From the IMG/VR virus record IMGVR_UViG_3300037189_010341, positions 1-40,074 of that record: a DNA stretch of 40,074 nt; one strand, written 5' to 3'. Made by a program: the position numbers and the translations under genes. Shown in pieces: positions 7,337 through 14,719 of the stretch (position 1 is the stretch's first letter; each line of letters opens with the position of its first letter). The notes below the pieces were generated by a model. It was given only the letters and a program-made list of their open reading frames with translations. It had not been told where the DNA came from and searched no databases. The DNA is from a virus.

Positions 7337-7560
7337 ACAACAACGACAAACCCGGCGTCTGGTTTTATTTCATTCATATCGCAAGCGTAGTGGTGCTGAT
7401 ATGGCAGATCGACATGGCAGTTCAAGCGGGCATCGCAGCGTCCATTCGGCCGAAGGCGCCCTCGCCTTCCAAGGAAACGCCACCACAGATGCAGCCGGCG
7501 CAGCCCCCATGTTTGCCGGGTCAGCAGTGCCCGCCAACGGCCCCGACCCCTCGCAGGTGA
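7333..7560 (+). CDS. Single-span protein with proline-rich tail (holin or spanin-like)
   Basis: The start overlaps the peptidase stop as ATGA. The 75-residue protein has one membrane segment (about residues 9-30, 'VWFYFIHIASVVVLIW') and then a Pro/Gln-rich tail with two Cys ('PPCLPGQQCPP'). Short single-span proteins with extended proline-rich tails occur in phage lysis cassettes. Whether this one is a holin, antiholin or spanin cannot be told from the sequence. Its stop overlaps the next gene's likely GTG start. Confidence 0.55.
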   Translation: MNNNDKPGVWFYFIHIASVVVLIWQIDMAVQAGIAASIRPKAPSPSKETPPQMQPAQPPCLPGQQCPPTAPTPRR

Positions 7561-7787
7561 ACCTCCATCTGGAGTTCTTCTACAAGGTGGCCGAGCGTTT
7601 CGGCGTGCCTGTAGTCCTGCTTCTGGTGGTCATGTGGTGGGCCAAGAACGATTTGGTGCAGCCATTGCTCGACGCCCACTTCGATTTCATCCGCAAGATT
7701 ACAGTTGCCCACGATAAGCAGGCCGATGAGTTGTCTGGGATAGGCGACAAGCTGGACACGCTTATCCGCATATCAGACAACAAATGA
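7557..7787 (+). CDS. Single-span membrane protein, holin-like
   Basis: Starts at GTG 7557 (GTGA overlap with the previous stop), ATG 7509 or ATG 7401 are all in frame. I prefer the GTG because the upstream part has the low-complexity look of a shadow of the preceding gene, but no good ribosome-binding site decides this. The core is a membrane segment 'FGVPVVLLLVVMWWA' followed by a charged helix ending 'LSGIGDKLDTLIRIS'. This layout is common for small membrane proteins near phage lysis genes. The stop overlaps the sigma-factor start (ATGA). Confidence 0.55.
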   Translation: MNLHLEFFYKVAERFGVPVVLLLVVMWWAKNDLVQPLLDAHFDFIRKITVAHDKQADELSGIGDKLDTLIRISDNK

Positions 7788-8305
7788 GAAAGCGCCGACG
7801 CCTGACCGTGGCGCAGCAGCGCATGGCAGAAGACTGCCTGCGTTTCTGCAAGCCGGCGATAGCCACGTTCCTGAAACGGAACCCCGACCTCCGGGCCAGC
7901 GCCCGGCGGGTGGACTTGGAGAGCGTGGCGATGCAGGCTGTGGTCATGGCGGCGACCACGTACAAGCCAGAGAGAAGTTTGCCGACAACCTACTTCGGCT
8001 CCGCTATCCGGCACGCCCTGTTTAGGGAAGTGCTGACGCAGGCCAAGCAGGACGGCAGGTATGTCACAGTAGAAAAGATACTGGACCCTGAACCGGTGGG
8101 GCACCGCACCCGTCAGGAGATGCGGGCCCTGAAAGCCATCCGCATGCTGTCCGCTTATGATCGGACGCTGCTGGAAGACCGGCTTATAGAGGCAGTCACG
8201 TTAGAACAGCTAGGTCTAGAGCAAGGACTTGACCCACGAACGATTGCCAAGCGAGTTCGTGAAGCCGTTGAGAAACTGCGGCAGGCCGAATCAAACCTTC
8301 CCTGA
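7784..8305 (+). CDS. Sigma-70-like RNA polymerase sigma factor, phage-encoded
   Basis: This 173-residue protein has the two-domain layout of a small sigma factor. An N-terminal helical region resembles region 2 ('DLESVAMQAVVMAATTYKPERS' then 'PTTYFGSAIRHALFREVL', like the 'yF..yAl.rIrRal' helix). A C-terminal region-4-like part has a helix-turn-helix ('LIEAVTLEQLGLEQG' then 'DPRTIAKRVREAVEKLR'). Such a factor would redirect host RNA polymerase to phage promoters, probably late ones. It is the last rightward gene before the leftward block and overlaps the convergent recombinase gene by 15 bases. Confidence 0.75.
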   Translation: MRKRRRLTVAQQRMAEDCLRFCKPAIATFLKRNPDLRASARRVDLESVAMQAVVMAATTYKPERSLPTTYFGSAIRHALFREVLTQAKQDGRYVTVEKILDPEPVGHRTRQEMRALKAIRMLSAYDRTLLEDRLIEAVTLEQLGLEQGLDPRTIAKRVREAVEKLRQAESNLP

Positions 8306-9043
8306 CCGCACTAGCTTCCTGACTTCTTTGTACCCCGTGACCTTGGGGTATCCGAGAGCGTGGGCATTGAGGGCCCATCGCACCGCCTCCCTGCTGCGGA
8401 ACTGCCGCTTGTTGGGGAATTGTTTCTGCGTGTAAGACCAGAGCGCGATCCTCTCCATGGACATGCCGGCAGCATGCAGCTTGGAGATATGCTCTGCCAG
8501 CACACGCTCCTGTGGGTCCGCCCGATACACCCGATGCGGCCTCCGGCCCACTGCCTTCCAGCCAACCGGCACGCCACGGCTGAACGGCAGGCCCAGCGAT
8601 TTGCGGTAGGCGATAGTTTCCCGCACTGCCTCAGAAGAAACCTCCCTCCATAGTTGATCCGCTGCCATATGCACACGCCTGACGAACCTGCCGTGGGCTC
8701 GGGTCGTGTCAATGGGCATGTCCAGAGCGTGCAGCGTCACCCGACGCAGGCTCAACTGGTGAAGCGTGTTCTCCCCGTCACGCACAGAGCGGAATGGCCG
8801 GCTCATCTTGGCAACCACCAGATGGTCGCCGGGCTGTAGGGATGCCACCACGATCCGCCCTTGCTCTCGTTCACCGAACAGGATGGCTGATGTTATGGCC
8901 TCATCGTAGAACCAGCCCGCCAACTCCACCCCCTTGGGCAGGAGTTCGCGTTCGTAGTAGCGTTGACAGATGTCAAGCTGAACCTCCTGCGTCAAGTCCT
9001 GCTTGTCTGTGCTATGTCTGCCGTAGAGAAATGCCCGTGCCAT
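8291..9043 (-). CDS. Serine recombinase of the resolvase/invertase family
   Basis: The 250-residue protein starts with 'FLYGRHSTDKQ', the resolvase catalytic motif Y-x-R-x-S-T with the nucleophile at S11 and R9. Later, 'LVVAKMSRPFRSVRDG' matches the family block K-L-D-R-x-x-R. Both arginines are kept, but the Asp is replaced by Ser. 'DTTRAHGRFVRRVHMAADQLWRE' matches the long E-helix region. The C-terminal 80 residues contain a helix-turn-helix-like stretch ending 'FRSREAVRWALNAHALGYP'. The size is that of a small resolvase, not a large serine integrase. A ribosome-binding site (GGGGAGGG) lies four bases before ATG. A strong terminator just upstream separates it from the rest of the leftward block. 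Confidence 0.85.
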   Translation of the reverse strand: MARAFLYGRHSTDKQDLTQEVQLDICQRYYERELLPKGVELAGWFYDEAITSAILFGEREQGRIVVASLQPGDHLVVAKMSRPFRSVRDGENTLHQLSLRRVTLHALDMPIDTTRAHGRFVRRVHMAADQLWREVSSEAVRETIAYRKSLGLPFSRGVPVGWKAVGRRPHRVYRADPQERVLAEHISKLHAAGMSMERIALWSYTQKQFPNKRQFRSREAVRWALNAHALGYPKVTGYKEVRKLVRSGKV

Positions 9044-9075
9044 TCAACCCTCCCCGGTTGTTTGGTTAGAGATGG

Positions 9076-9121
9076 AAAAAAGAAAGGGGCGGGGGCCACG
9101 ATGTTGTGGAACCCCCGCCCC
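9076..9121 (-). terminator. Rho-independent terminator of the leftward block
   Basis: Read leftward, a 10-bp perfect stem GGGGCGGGGG/CCCCCGCCCC, extended by CCAC/GTGG with a two-base bulge, is followed by TTTCTTTTTTCC. It lies between the stop of the 9132 gene and the start of the recombinase, so leftward transcription should largely stop before the recombinase. Confidence 0.85.
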
Positions 9122-9131
9122 GAATAGCAAA

Positions 9132-9578
9132 CTACCAACCACCGAACTCGTTCTGCTCCCGCTGCCGCCGCCATTTGTTGGCTAGCTTGGCGGCACGGAC
9201 GCGCTCCTCCATGTCGAGCATGGCCAGCAACCCCAACGCCATCTTCCTGCCCACGTTCAGTTCGACCTCGCCATCGACGGCTCGGTAGAGGTACGTGATC
9301 AGCAGCGCGTTCATCTGCACGTTCCGCCTCCGGTCGGCGTACCGATGCACGATGTCACGCAGCGGGGAGGGCACTGCCAGACTGGTGTACAAAGGATCAG
9401 CCTCGTAGATGCGGGCTAAGTCCTTGCACTGCTCGACCGTCAGCTTGAGCCGGCCACGACGCTCTCGGGAGGCGATCTCCCCGATTGCCCGGAGCGTTTC
9501 CCTCTCACTGTCCCGCATGGAGTCAACCTCACGTGCGCCTTCCAGTCGAATCTGAAGCCGTGACCAGTAGTCTCCCAT
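9132..9578 (-). CDS. Unrecognised basic helical protein, last gene of the leftward block
   Basis: The start chosen is the ATG at 9578, preceded by AAGGGGGTGAT; the frame is open a further 69 bases upstream without a comparable site. The protein of 148 residues has long charged helices ('SERETLRAIGEIASRERRGRLKLTVEQCKDLARIYEAD' in pieces), a 'LRDIVHRYADRRRNVQMN' segment, and 'DGEVELNVGRKMALGLLAMLDMEERVRAAK'. There is no clear catalytic motif. It overlaps the tail of the winged-helix gene before it and ends at a terminator. Confidence 0.6.
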   Translation of the reverse strand: MGDYWSRLQIRLEGAREVDSMRDSERETLRAIGEIASRERRGRLKLTVEQCKDLARIYEADPLYTSLAVPSPLRDIVHRYADRRRNVQMNALLITYLYRAVDGEVELNVGRKMALGLLAMLDMEERVRAAKLANKWRRQREQNEFGGW

Positions 9579-9778
9579 ATCACCCCCTTCAGCAAGAGCC
9601 CATGAATTAAAGCCATGACAGAGTTTGTAGACTTGTACTGGAACCACTTCTGGATGTCACGGTAGGTGGGCTGCACGCCCGTGTCCAAGATGCTCTTGGC
9701 CACGAGCCACAGCAACATATGCTCACGCTCCGTCAGACCCTCGGGGCAACCGTACACCTTGTCGGCCGGCACCTTCAT
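9440..9778 (-). CDS. Winged-helix DNA-binding protein (LexA-N/MarR-like layout)
   Basis: The first 75 residues read as a winged helix: 'LTEREHMLLWLVAKSILDTG', 'QPTYRDIQKWFQYKSTNSVMALI' as the helix-turn-helix, and 'GLLLKGVIWETTGHGFRF' as the wing. The 'PTYRDIQ.....S.NSV...I..L..KG' pattern is like the LexA N-terminal domain used by many phage regulators. The last 37 residues are Ser/Gly/Pro/Arg-rich and lie under the next gene, so they may not matter. The start overlaps the previous stop (ATGA) and has AAAGGGGGCGG upstream. Confidence 0.65.
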   Translation of the reverse strand: MKVPADKVYGCPEGLTEREHMLLWLVAKSILDTGVQPTYRDIQKWFQYKSTNSVMALIHGLLLKGVIWETTGHGFRFDWKAHVRLTPCGTVRGKRSGQSGRSPPESVVAGSS

Positions 9779-10119
9779 TCACCGCCCCCTTTCTGCTCCA
9801 AGCGATAGAGAGCATTGCGAACGCCGCTCACGCTCATCTTAAACCGGCGGGCCAGCGTGCGGGTGGCCATGCCCTTCTTCCGCAGCGCCAACAACTCCTG
9901 AAACTCCTGCGTCGTGAGGTTGGGGCGGCGGCGCTTGATGCGCCGACGCACGTTGATCGTCGCCTCGCCATTGCTGGCGGGACGGGGAGCCGGAACACGC
10001 GCCGGCGATTGGTCATCCAGCCACACCACATTGAAGCCAGCACGAATCAGAGCCACCAACTCGGCGGCATGCCGGTCCGTGTACACCAACTCCTTGCTCA
10101 CCAAACAGCGTCCAGTCAT
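9775..10119 (-). CDS. Helix-turn-helix protein (resolvase-C/Hin-type HTH)
   Basis: The C-terminal 50 residues form a classic HTH: 'LTTQEFQELLALRKKGMA', 'TRTLARRFKMSVSGVRNAL'. This matches the DNA-binding domain of Hin-type recombinases and related regulators, but no catalytic domain is present. The N-terminal 60 residues contain 'HAAELVALIRAGFNVVWLDD', followed by a Pro/Ala and Arg-rich linker. A small phage regulator is the likely role. The start overlaps the previous stop (ATGA) with AAGGAG upstream, and its stop overlaps the next start. Confidence 0.65.
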   Translation of the reverse strand: MTGRCLVSKELVYTDRHAAELVALIRAGFNVVWLDDQSPARVPAPRPASNGEATINVRRRIKRRRPNLTTQEFQELLALRKKGMATRTLARRFKMSVSGVRNALYRLEQKGGGE

Positions 10120-11147
10120 TCGCCATTCTCCTTGTCAAGAAACCCGGTCGGAACCTGCTCCAACCGTTTACGATGAACCACGGTGCCACGACGGAACCGT
10201 ATGCGGGGGATTTTGCGGCCATGACCCGTCCAGTAGAGGGCGGCGGGCGAGGCGGCACGAACATGAGGAACGACTTCGATGTTGCGGCCCACATTGAAAC
10301 CGTAGCTGCCACGACGAATGGCCTTGTTCACCAGACCAAGGTCGCCGGTTCGCTCAAACTTATCCTCGTCGGCCTTCAACACAATAGGCTCGACCAGATT
10401 TTTATCCTCGGCCATGAGGCACAGGGTGCAGACGATGCGGGCAACGTCACGCACGATGCTGTCGGGGTATGCCACACCGTAGTCGGCAGAGTCATGTCGC
10501 GGGATGTTCTCAAACGACCACTCGATTGTCCTTCCCTCCTCGCAAACAAGGTGCTTGTACATCATCCGGCACAGCTTCCCGTATTGGCCAACGGGATACT
10601 GTTCATCCGGTGTTTGCACCATCGGCTCGTTAATGTCCAACCACATGCCAATCCCGCGAACGAAGTGGTCCGGGTGCGTCTCCCACGTACCGTCCATCCA
10701 GCCCTGCGTATTCCGGTTGCCTCCCCTTACCAGAGACACGTTCCCGCATAACACGGCCCTGACCCTCCACTCCTTGCCCTTGTCTGTCCACACCAAGTGA
10801 TTGCCTTCCATCGGCAGACGCAGCAGCAGCACCGGCAATGGCAGGCGAAAATAGCCGGCGTCTGCATCCAGCCGCATCTTGGTGAGGGCGGGAATGATGC
10901 TGGGCCAGAGGTTGTAATAAGGCCGCTCGCCCTCATGCCACTCCGCCTCCATCTGCAACAGTGCCGGGGTCAGCGGATCGACCAGTTGGATGGGCTTGCC
11001 AGTCATCTCCAATGCCCGCTCGGAGAGCAGGCCCGTATAGCCCTTGAAGAATTCCCTTGGCGTCATGTTGCGAAACATCTTCTTCGCGCCTGCATTCGGG
11101 CTAGATTTGTGAAGCTGGAAGTGGGTACGGTAATCGTAGAACTGCAT
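10116..11147 (-). CDS. Unrecognised 343-residue phage protein
   Basis: The ATG at 11147 is chosen because GGAGGAC precedes it at the right distance and it overlaps the previous stop (TGATG). Landmarks are 'MTPREFFKGYTGLL', a hydrophobic 'GYFRLPLPVLLLRLP', 'GIGMWLDI', 'DVARIVCTLCLMAED' and a C-terminal basic block 'VVPHVRAASPAALYWTGHGRK' plus 'RFRRGTVVHRKRLEQVPTG'. The last part resembles conserved C-termini I have seen in unannotated phage proteins (PH.R.....WtG.GR..p), but I cannot assign a function. It is translated in tight succession with both neighbours, so it probably acts with them. Confidence 0.7.
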   Translation of the reverse strand: MQFYDYRTHFQLHKSSPNAGAKKMFRNMTPREFFKGYTGLLSERALEMTGKPIQLVDPLTPALLQMEAEWHEGERPYYNLWPSIIPALTKMRLDADAGYFRLPLPVLLLRLPMEGNHLVWTDKGKEWRVRAVLCGNVSLVRGGNRNTQGWMDGTWETHPDHFVRGIGMWLDINEPMVQTPDEQYPVGQYGKLCRMMYKHLVCEEGRTIEWSFENIPRHDSADYGVAYPDSIVRDVARIVCTLCLMAEDKNLVEPIVLKADEDKFERTGDLGLVNKAIRRGSYGFNVGRNIEVVPHVRAASPAALYWTGHGRKIPRIRFRRGTVVHRKRLEQVPTGFLDKENGE

Positions 11148-11374
11148 CACTTGTCCTCCACTGGGTAGATAATCGGCGCCCATGCGTCGGGGGCAGCGAC
11201 GGCACTGGCGTTGTCAGAAAGAAACCACGACGGCCCCAAGCGAAACACAACCCGAGACACAGGGCAATTGCCATTGCGCCAGTAGGCCAGCACAATTGCG
11301 CCGGCCTCTGGCATGACAGTGGCTAGCTGCCATTCGCCTAATCTTGGCGCAAGATTCAGGATGTCAGAGCCCAT
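11147..11374 (-). CDS. Small DUF551-like protein
   Basis: Seventy-five residues from ATG 11374 (AGGAGG seven bases upstream; a GTG one codon earlier is closer to the site). The pattern 'WQLATVMPEAGAIVLAYWRNG', 'WFLSDN' and 'DAWAPI' follows the DUF551 layout in which a P-x-x-G-x-x-V-L-v stretch is followed by a final T/D-x-W-x-P. DUF551 proteins are small and common in phages; the function is unknown. Both ends overlap neighbouring genes. Confidence 0.5.
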   Translation of the reverse strand: MGSDILNLAPRLGEWQLATVMPEAGAIVLAYWRNGNCPVSRVVFRLGPSWFLSDNASAVAAPDAWAPIIYPVEDK

Positions 11375-11619
11375 CACTCGTCCTCCTGTTTGGATTCCTC
11401 AACCACTTGCTGCCAATAGTCATACAGTCCAAGAGCCTTGGACAATCGCTTCCACTGTCGCGTCCGCTCCCATCCGGGGACGGTTTCCTCAAGCGTTACG
11501 CACGCCTCGGTAAGTGCGGCGGCTATCACCGCCATGTCTTTCATCACCATCTTCCAGCCCGACCTCTTGTATGTATTCGCCGCTGGTGCATGGCATTTCT
11601 TGCATCGCTCTAAAGCCAC
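11374..11619 (-). CDS. Small helical protein with a CxxC motif at the N-terminus
   Basis: The GTG at 11619 is chosen because GGGAGAGGGA lies directly upstream and because it begins just after the stop of the previous gene. An upstream frame extension has no such site. The 81-residue product starts with 'ALERCKKCHAPAANTYKR' and continues as a helix 'MAVIAAALTEACVTLEETV' and 'WKRLSKALGLYDYWQQVVEE'. I do not recognise it. Its stop overlaps the next start. Confidence 0.55.
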   Translation of the reverse strand: MALERCKKCHAPAANTYKRSGWKMVMKDMAVIAAALTEACVTLEETVPGWERTRQWKRLSKALGLYDYWQQVVEESKQEDE

Positions 11620-11635
11620 AGTCCCTCTCCCTTTA

Positions 11636-12751
11636 CTAGGTGATGTTGTTTTCGCAGATGCCGGGGAAACGCAAGAGAACATCCTTGGACGAATTGAACG
11701 GGATGTTCGACACGCTCATGCCGACGTTCCTCCCTTCGACTGCCGGCATGCCGTAGTTGATGGCAGCGATAGTGTCATACTGCTTGAGCCACGGGTTCAT
11801 GGGGTCGCGGTTGGCCATCGCCAGCAATGCCGCTTCCTCCCGCTGCCGGACGTAGAACGCGACCTCACGCAGAATTGCATCCCTCCATTCACGCTGATAC
11901 TGCACATCCCGCACGCAGTACGGCAACTCCGCGCCCACCTGTTCCATGCCGTATGCCAGATGCCTCGGGATCATGGCGACGAACCTTTTGGATCGCGGCT
12001 TCGTGACCTGCACCTTGGGCACCGTGACAGCACGATTGACGGCGAACGTGCCGCACTCGTCGGGCGTTTTGTCGGGCCGCATCTCGGCAGAGAAGAACGG
12101 CTGCATCGCAGTGATAGCACCGGCCTTGTAGTCGGCCCAGCGTGACGCAGAAGAACGCACGAATACACCAGACCAAATGGCGTGTTTGTAATCGTCGTGG
12201 TCGATAGCGCCGACGCAACCCATCGCAATGTCTTGTGTCATATGACGATGCTCGGAGTAGGCCCGCACGCCCGGACGCAGATGCGGAAGCCAGTCTTTCT
12301 TCTGCATCTGATTGGCGTTAACACCGCTGGCCGCAGCCTCTTGCAGATACCTGCCGAAATAATGCAGCACGCGGTGCGACATGACAGGAACAGGAGCATT
12401 GCCCTTCGGCGCGAATGTTCCGATCACGCCAACCCGTGCGCAGCCGCCGGCGGGCGGCGCGAATGCCTGAGCCAGCGCCGCAACCGGCGCCTTGCAAGCA
12501 CCAAAGAACGCATGGGCAAGAGTACGCACTGCCGTGGAGTGTGCCCTAGCAAGGAACCACCAAGTGAAGTGGGACGCGATTGCCAGCCGAACAATGTCCG
12601 GGCACTGCCGCAGAGCCTGCGATTCCTCGCCCGGCGGCTTCTCCAGACCGAGATTGCGCAGCCAATGGTCAGCGTCCAACAGTCCAACCTTGCCATTTGC
12701 AGTTGGCATGACGCACAGCGGATTCTCCGGCCGATAGCAGAGACTGCTCAT
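11636..12751 (-). CDS. Unrecognised 371-residue phage protein
   Basis: The ATG at 12751 overlaps the preceding stop (TGATG) and has AAGGGGG upstream, so it is preferred over the longer open frame. Landmarks: 'GLLDADHWLRNLGL', an Ala-rich helix near residue 90 ('KAPVAALAQAFAPPAGG'), 'GTFAPKGNAPVPVMSHRVLHYFGRYL', 'RPDKTPDECGTFAVN', 'KRFVAMIPRHLAYGM', and 'VQYQREWRDAILREVAFYVRQREEAALLA'. There is no visible nucleotide-binding or metal motif. The size and position make it a major product of the leftward block. The function is unknown. Confidence 0.68.
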   Translation of the reverse strand: MSSLCYRPENPLCVMPTANGKVGLLDADHWLRNLGLEKPPGEESQALRQCPDIVRLAIASHFTWWFLARAHSTAVRTLAHAFFGACKAPVAALAQAFAPPAGGCARVGVIGTFAPKGNAPVPVMSHRVLHYFGRYLQEAAASGVNANQMQKKDWLPHLRPGVRAYSEHRHMTQDIAMGCVGAIDHDDYKHAIWSGVFVRSSASRWADYKAGAITAMQPFFSAEMRPDKTPDECGTFAVNRAVTVPKVQVTKPRSKRFVAMIPRHLAYGMEQVGAELPYCVRDVQYQREWRDAILREVAFYVRQREEAALLAMANRDPMNPWLKQYDTIAAINYGMPAVEGRNVGMSVSNIPFNSSKDVLLRFPGICENNIT

Positions 12752-13170
12752 CAGATCACCCCCTTCTTGGTGTAATAGGAAACCTTCTTGCGATAGAGCT
12801 TGGCCTTCGTGGCCGCAAGTTTCTGCTTGCGTGTCCACTCCACAACCTTGGCCCGTGCAGCGATAGCCCTACGCTCGACCAGCGTCAGTGGCTTGGCGCC
12901 CTTGGCGGGCGGCTTGCGCCGTGCGGGCGGCATCGAGAACAGCGGCTCGTAGTTGTGCCGCTTGTTTCGATAAGCCTTGAACACCCGGACGATCTCGCCC
13001 TCAAAGTATTGGGCCAGACCGTCCACTCCTGCGAGGTAATCGTCGCCCGGATTGAGGGCCACGTACCCCGTCTGCCGCATGCGTTTGACAGCATTGCGGA
13101 TGGCGACCCGGCACTGCTTGCGCAGGTCGCGGGCCGCATTGCAGAACACGTACTCCGTCTTCTTATTCAC
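12751..13170 (-). CDS. Basic protein of unknown function
   Basis: A GTG start at 13170 overlaps the stop of a tiny upstream frame (GTGA) and has GGGAGG five bases before it. The 139-residue protein is strongly basic: 'ARDLRKQCRVAIRNAVKRM' at the N-terminus and a Lys/Arg-rich second half ('RKQKLAATKAKLYRKKVSYY'). Between them is 'DDYLAGVDGLAQYFEGEIVRVFKAY'. Nucleic-acid binding is plausible from charge alone. Confidence 0.65.
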   Translation of the reverse strand: MNKKTEYVFCNAARDLRKQCRVAIRNAVKRMRQTGYVALNPGDDYLAGVDGLAQYFEGEIVRVFKAYRNKRHNYEPLFSMPPARRKPPAKGAKPLTLVERRAIAARAKVVEWTRKQKLAATKAKLYRKKVSYYTKKGVI

Positions 13171-13244
13171 CGTGGCCTCCCGTTGGTGAGATAAAGGGCG
13201 ATACCGAGAAACGCAATCAGCGTGGCAATCTCATCAGCCGACAT
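13167..13244 (-). CDS. Possible 25-residue membrane peptide
   Basis: A short ATG frame begins 11 bases inside the end of the VWA gene, has GGAGGCG upstream, and ends in a GTGA overlap with the next start. The product (starting MSADEIATLIAFLGIALYL) is one hydrophobic helix flanked by acidic and basic ends. Perfect start and stop coupling on both sides is the main support. It may alternatively be only a coupling device. Confidence 0.45.
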   Translation of the reverse strand: MSADEIATLIAFLGIALYLTNGRPR

Positions 13245-14628
13245 AGCTGGGCGCCTCCTTCGTCAGGTCAACGACACGGGCCCACTTTGGAGGGGCACAG
13301 TCGTGGGCGACAGCAGCCACCACGAGACGGGCACGAGTGGGCTTGTTGGGCCAGTGCGTGCCGCAGTCAGTCACGATCACGATGCAGTCGGGACGGTACT
13401 TCGCATCGGCATACTCGATGGCATGCTGCATCCCCGTGCCGCCGCCACCGCACCACTTGAAGTCCCGCATCGAGGCAAACCGTGCGTCCCCCTGCAAGCC
13501 ATCGTCCCACGAGATGACCCGTGGATTCCGCAGCCGCCGCACACCCTGCGTGATGGCAGTCACAGCACGGGCTACGCGATCACTCTGGGCACCGCGCCCC
13601 ATTGAGCCAGACGTGTCAAGAATAATCACGCACTCCGGGTTCATGCGGATGACGCCGCGAACAGGGAAGTCATCGTGCTGCTGCATCCGGCCGGGCTTGC
13701 GGAACGTGTACTCGTCCACTCCCACTACCGTGGATGTTTCCTTGCCAACGATGGACTTCAACTGGTCATAGGGATCGGGTTGCCGGCGAAGCCGCACGTT
13801 CAGCGACTGCGACAACCTCCCCATCCCCTTGCCCATGCCCGGTCCGCCATCGTCTTCCATCTGCTGCCGGACTTCCTCCAGCCGGGCCAGATTGCCGGCC
13901 GTGCTGGCAAGATCGGACTCCAATTCGTAGTCCTGCTTGACGCCGTCAGATGCAGACCCGGACTTGCCGTGTGGCTGCTTGCCCTTGGGCTGCTTGCCAG
14001 TGCCGGGAGAACCGCCGCCGTCGCCGCTATCGTCCGATGGCTGGCCACCGGAACCCTGCTGCTGCCCCGGTTGGCTGGGCTGATTACCGGGCCCCTGACC
14101 GGGCTGTTTGCCGGGCTGCGGCTGATTGCCGGGCTGCTGACCGGGCGGCTTGGGCTGTTGCGGATTGCCGTTGTTCCACAGTATGCCGTAGTACCGCTCG
14201 GTCGAGAGTCCGGGCACCATCTCGGGGATGTGGGAGTAGTTGTCCAGTTCCACGGATGGCAGCGGACGATACTTGTCCCAGTCCGCCAGAATCTGCTGGA
14301 TGCACAGGTCTGCGGCCTCGTTCCACTTCTCCAGCATCTCCGGGGTGGCTTCGGGTATGGCCTGCTCCCGTCGCTCGGCATGGTTCAGCAGGTTGTGGCA
14401 CATCTCGTGCAGCAGAACGTAGGCGTTCTGTTCCACGCCCCACTGGTTGACCCACTCGGGGTTGATGTAGAGCCTGCCGTCGCAGTCCACGCCCATGGTG
14501 GGCACCCCGTCATCGAAGATCGTCGGGCATCCCTCCAGATACCCGCCGAGGTACTTCATCCACGCTTGGGCAATCTCCTTTGCCTTGCTCACTGCGACGA
14601 TATGCGTCGGCAGTTTGGTAGTCGCCAT
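13234..14628 (-). CDS. VWA-domain protein with N-terminal metallopeptidase-like domain
   Basis: The 464-residue protein matches the DUF2201-type layout. The N-terminal domain has 'LLHEMCHNLLNH', a zinc-binding HExxH at 74-78, and 'NEAADLCIQQIL' near 103 that could give the third ligand. Residues 155-230 form a Pro/Gly/Gln-rich linker. The C-terminal von Willebrand A domain has the metal site DTSGS at 338-342, a later Gly-rich 'GGGGTGM', and 'VIVTDCG'. Proteins of this type are partners of MoxR-type AAA+ ATPases, and the ATPase gene is the next one upstream. Together they would act as a chaperone or remodelling pair on an unknown client. The start has AAAGG eight bases upstream, and a 14-bp hairpin precedes it. 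Confidence 0.88.
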   Translation of the reverse strand: MATTKLPTHIVAVSKAKEIAQAWMKYLGGYLEGCPTIFDDGVPTMGVDCDGRLYINPEWVNQWGVEQNAYVLLHEMCHNLLNHAERREQAIPEATPEMLEKWNEAADLCIQQILADWDKYRPLPSVELDNYSHIPEMVPGLSTERYYGILWNNGNPQQPKPPGQQPGNQPQPGKQPGQGPGNQPSQPGQQQGSGGQPSDDSGDGGGSPGTGKQPKGKQPHGKSGSASDGVKQDYELESDLASTAGNLARLEEVRQQMEDDGGPGMGKGMGRLSQSLNVRLRRQPDPYDQLKSIVGKETSTVVGVDEYTFRKPGRMQQHDDFPVRGVIRMNPECVIILDTSGSMGRGAQSDRVARAVTAITQGVRRLRNPRVISWDDGLQGDARFASMRDFKWCGGGGTGMQHAIEYADAKYRPDCIVIVTDCGTHWPNKPTRARLVVAAVAHDCAPPKWARVVDLTKEAPSYVG

Positions 14629-14654
14629 GTTGCAAACCTTTCTGAGTTAGAGTT

Positions 14655-14698
14655 GCCACGGGGCGTAGCTGCGCATTCGCCTTACTACGCCCCGTGGC
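14655..14698 (-). other. Perfect 14-bp hairpin in the leader of the VWA gene
   Basis: GCCACGGGGCGTAG (14655-14668) is the exact reverse complement of bases 14685-14698, with a 16-base loop. Read leftward it is not followed by a T-tract, so it is not a typical terminator. It ends about 26 bases before the VWA start codon, close to the position that hairpins hold before other genes of this block. It may stabilise or define the 5' end of the VWA message. Confidence 0.6.
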
Positions 14699-14719
14699 GG
14701 GGAGTGAATCGACAAGGAA

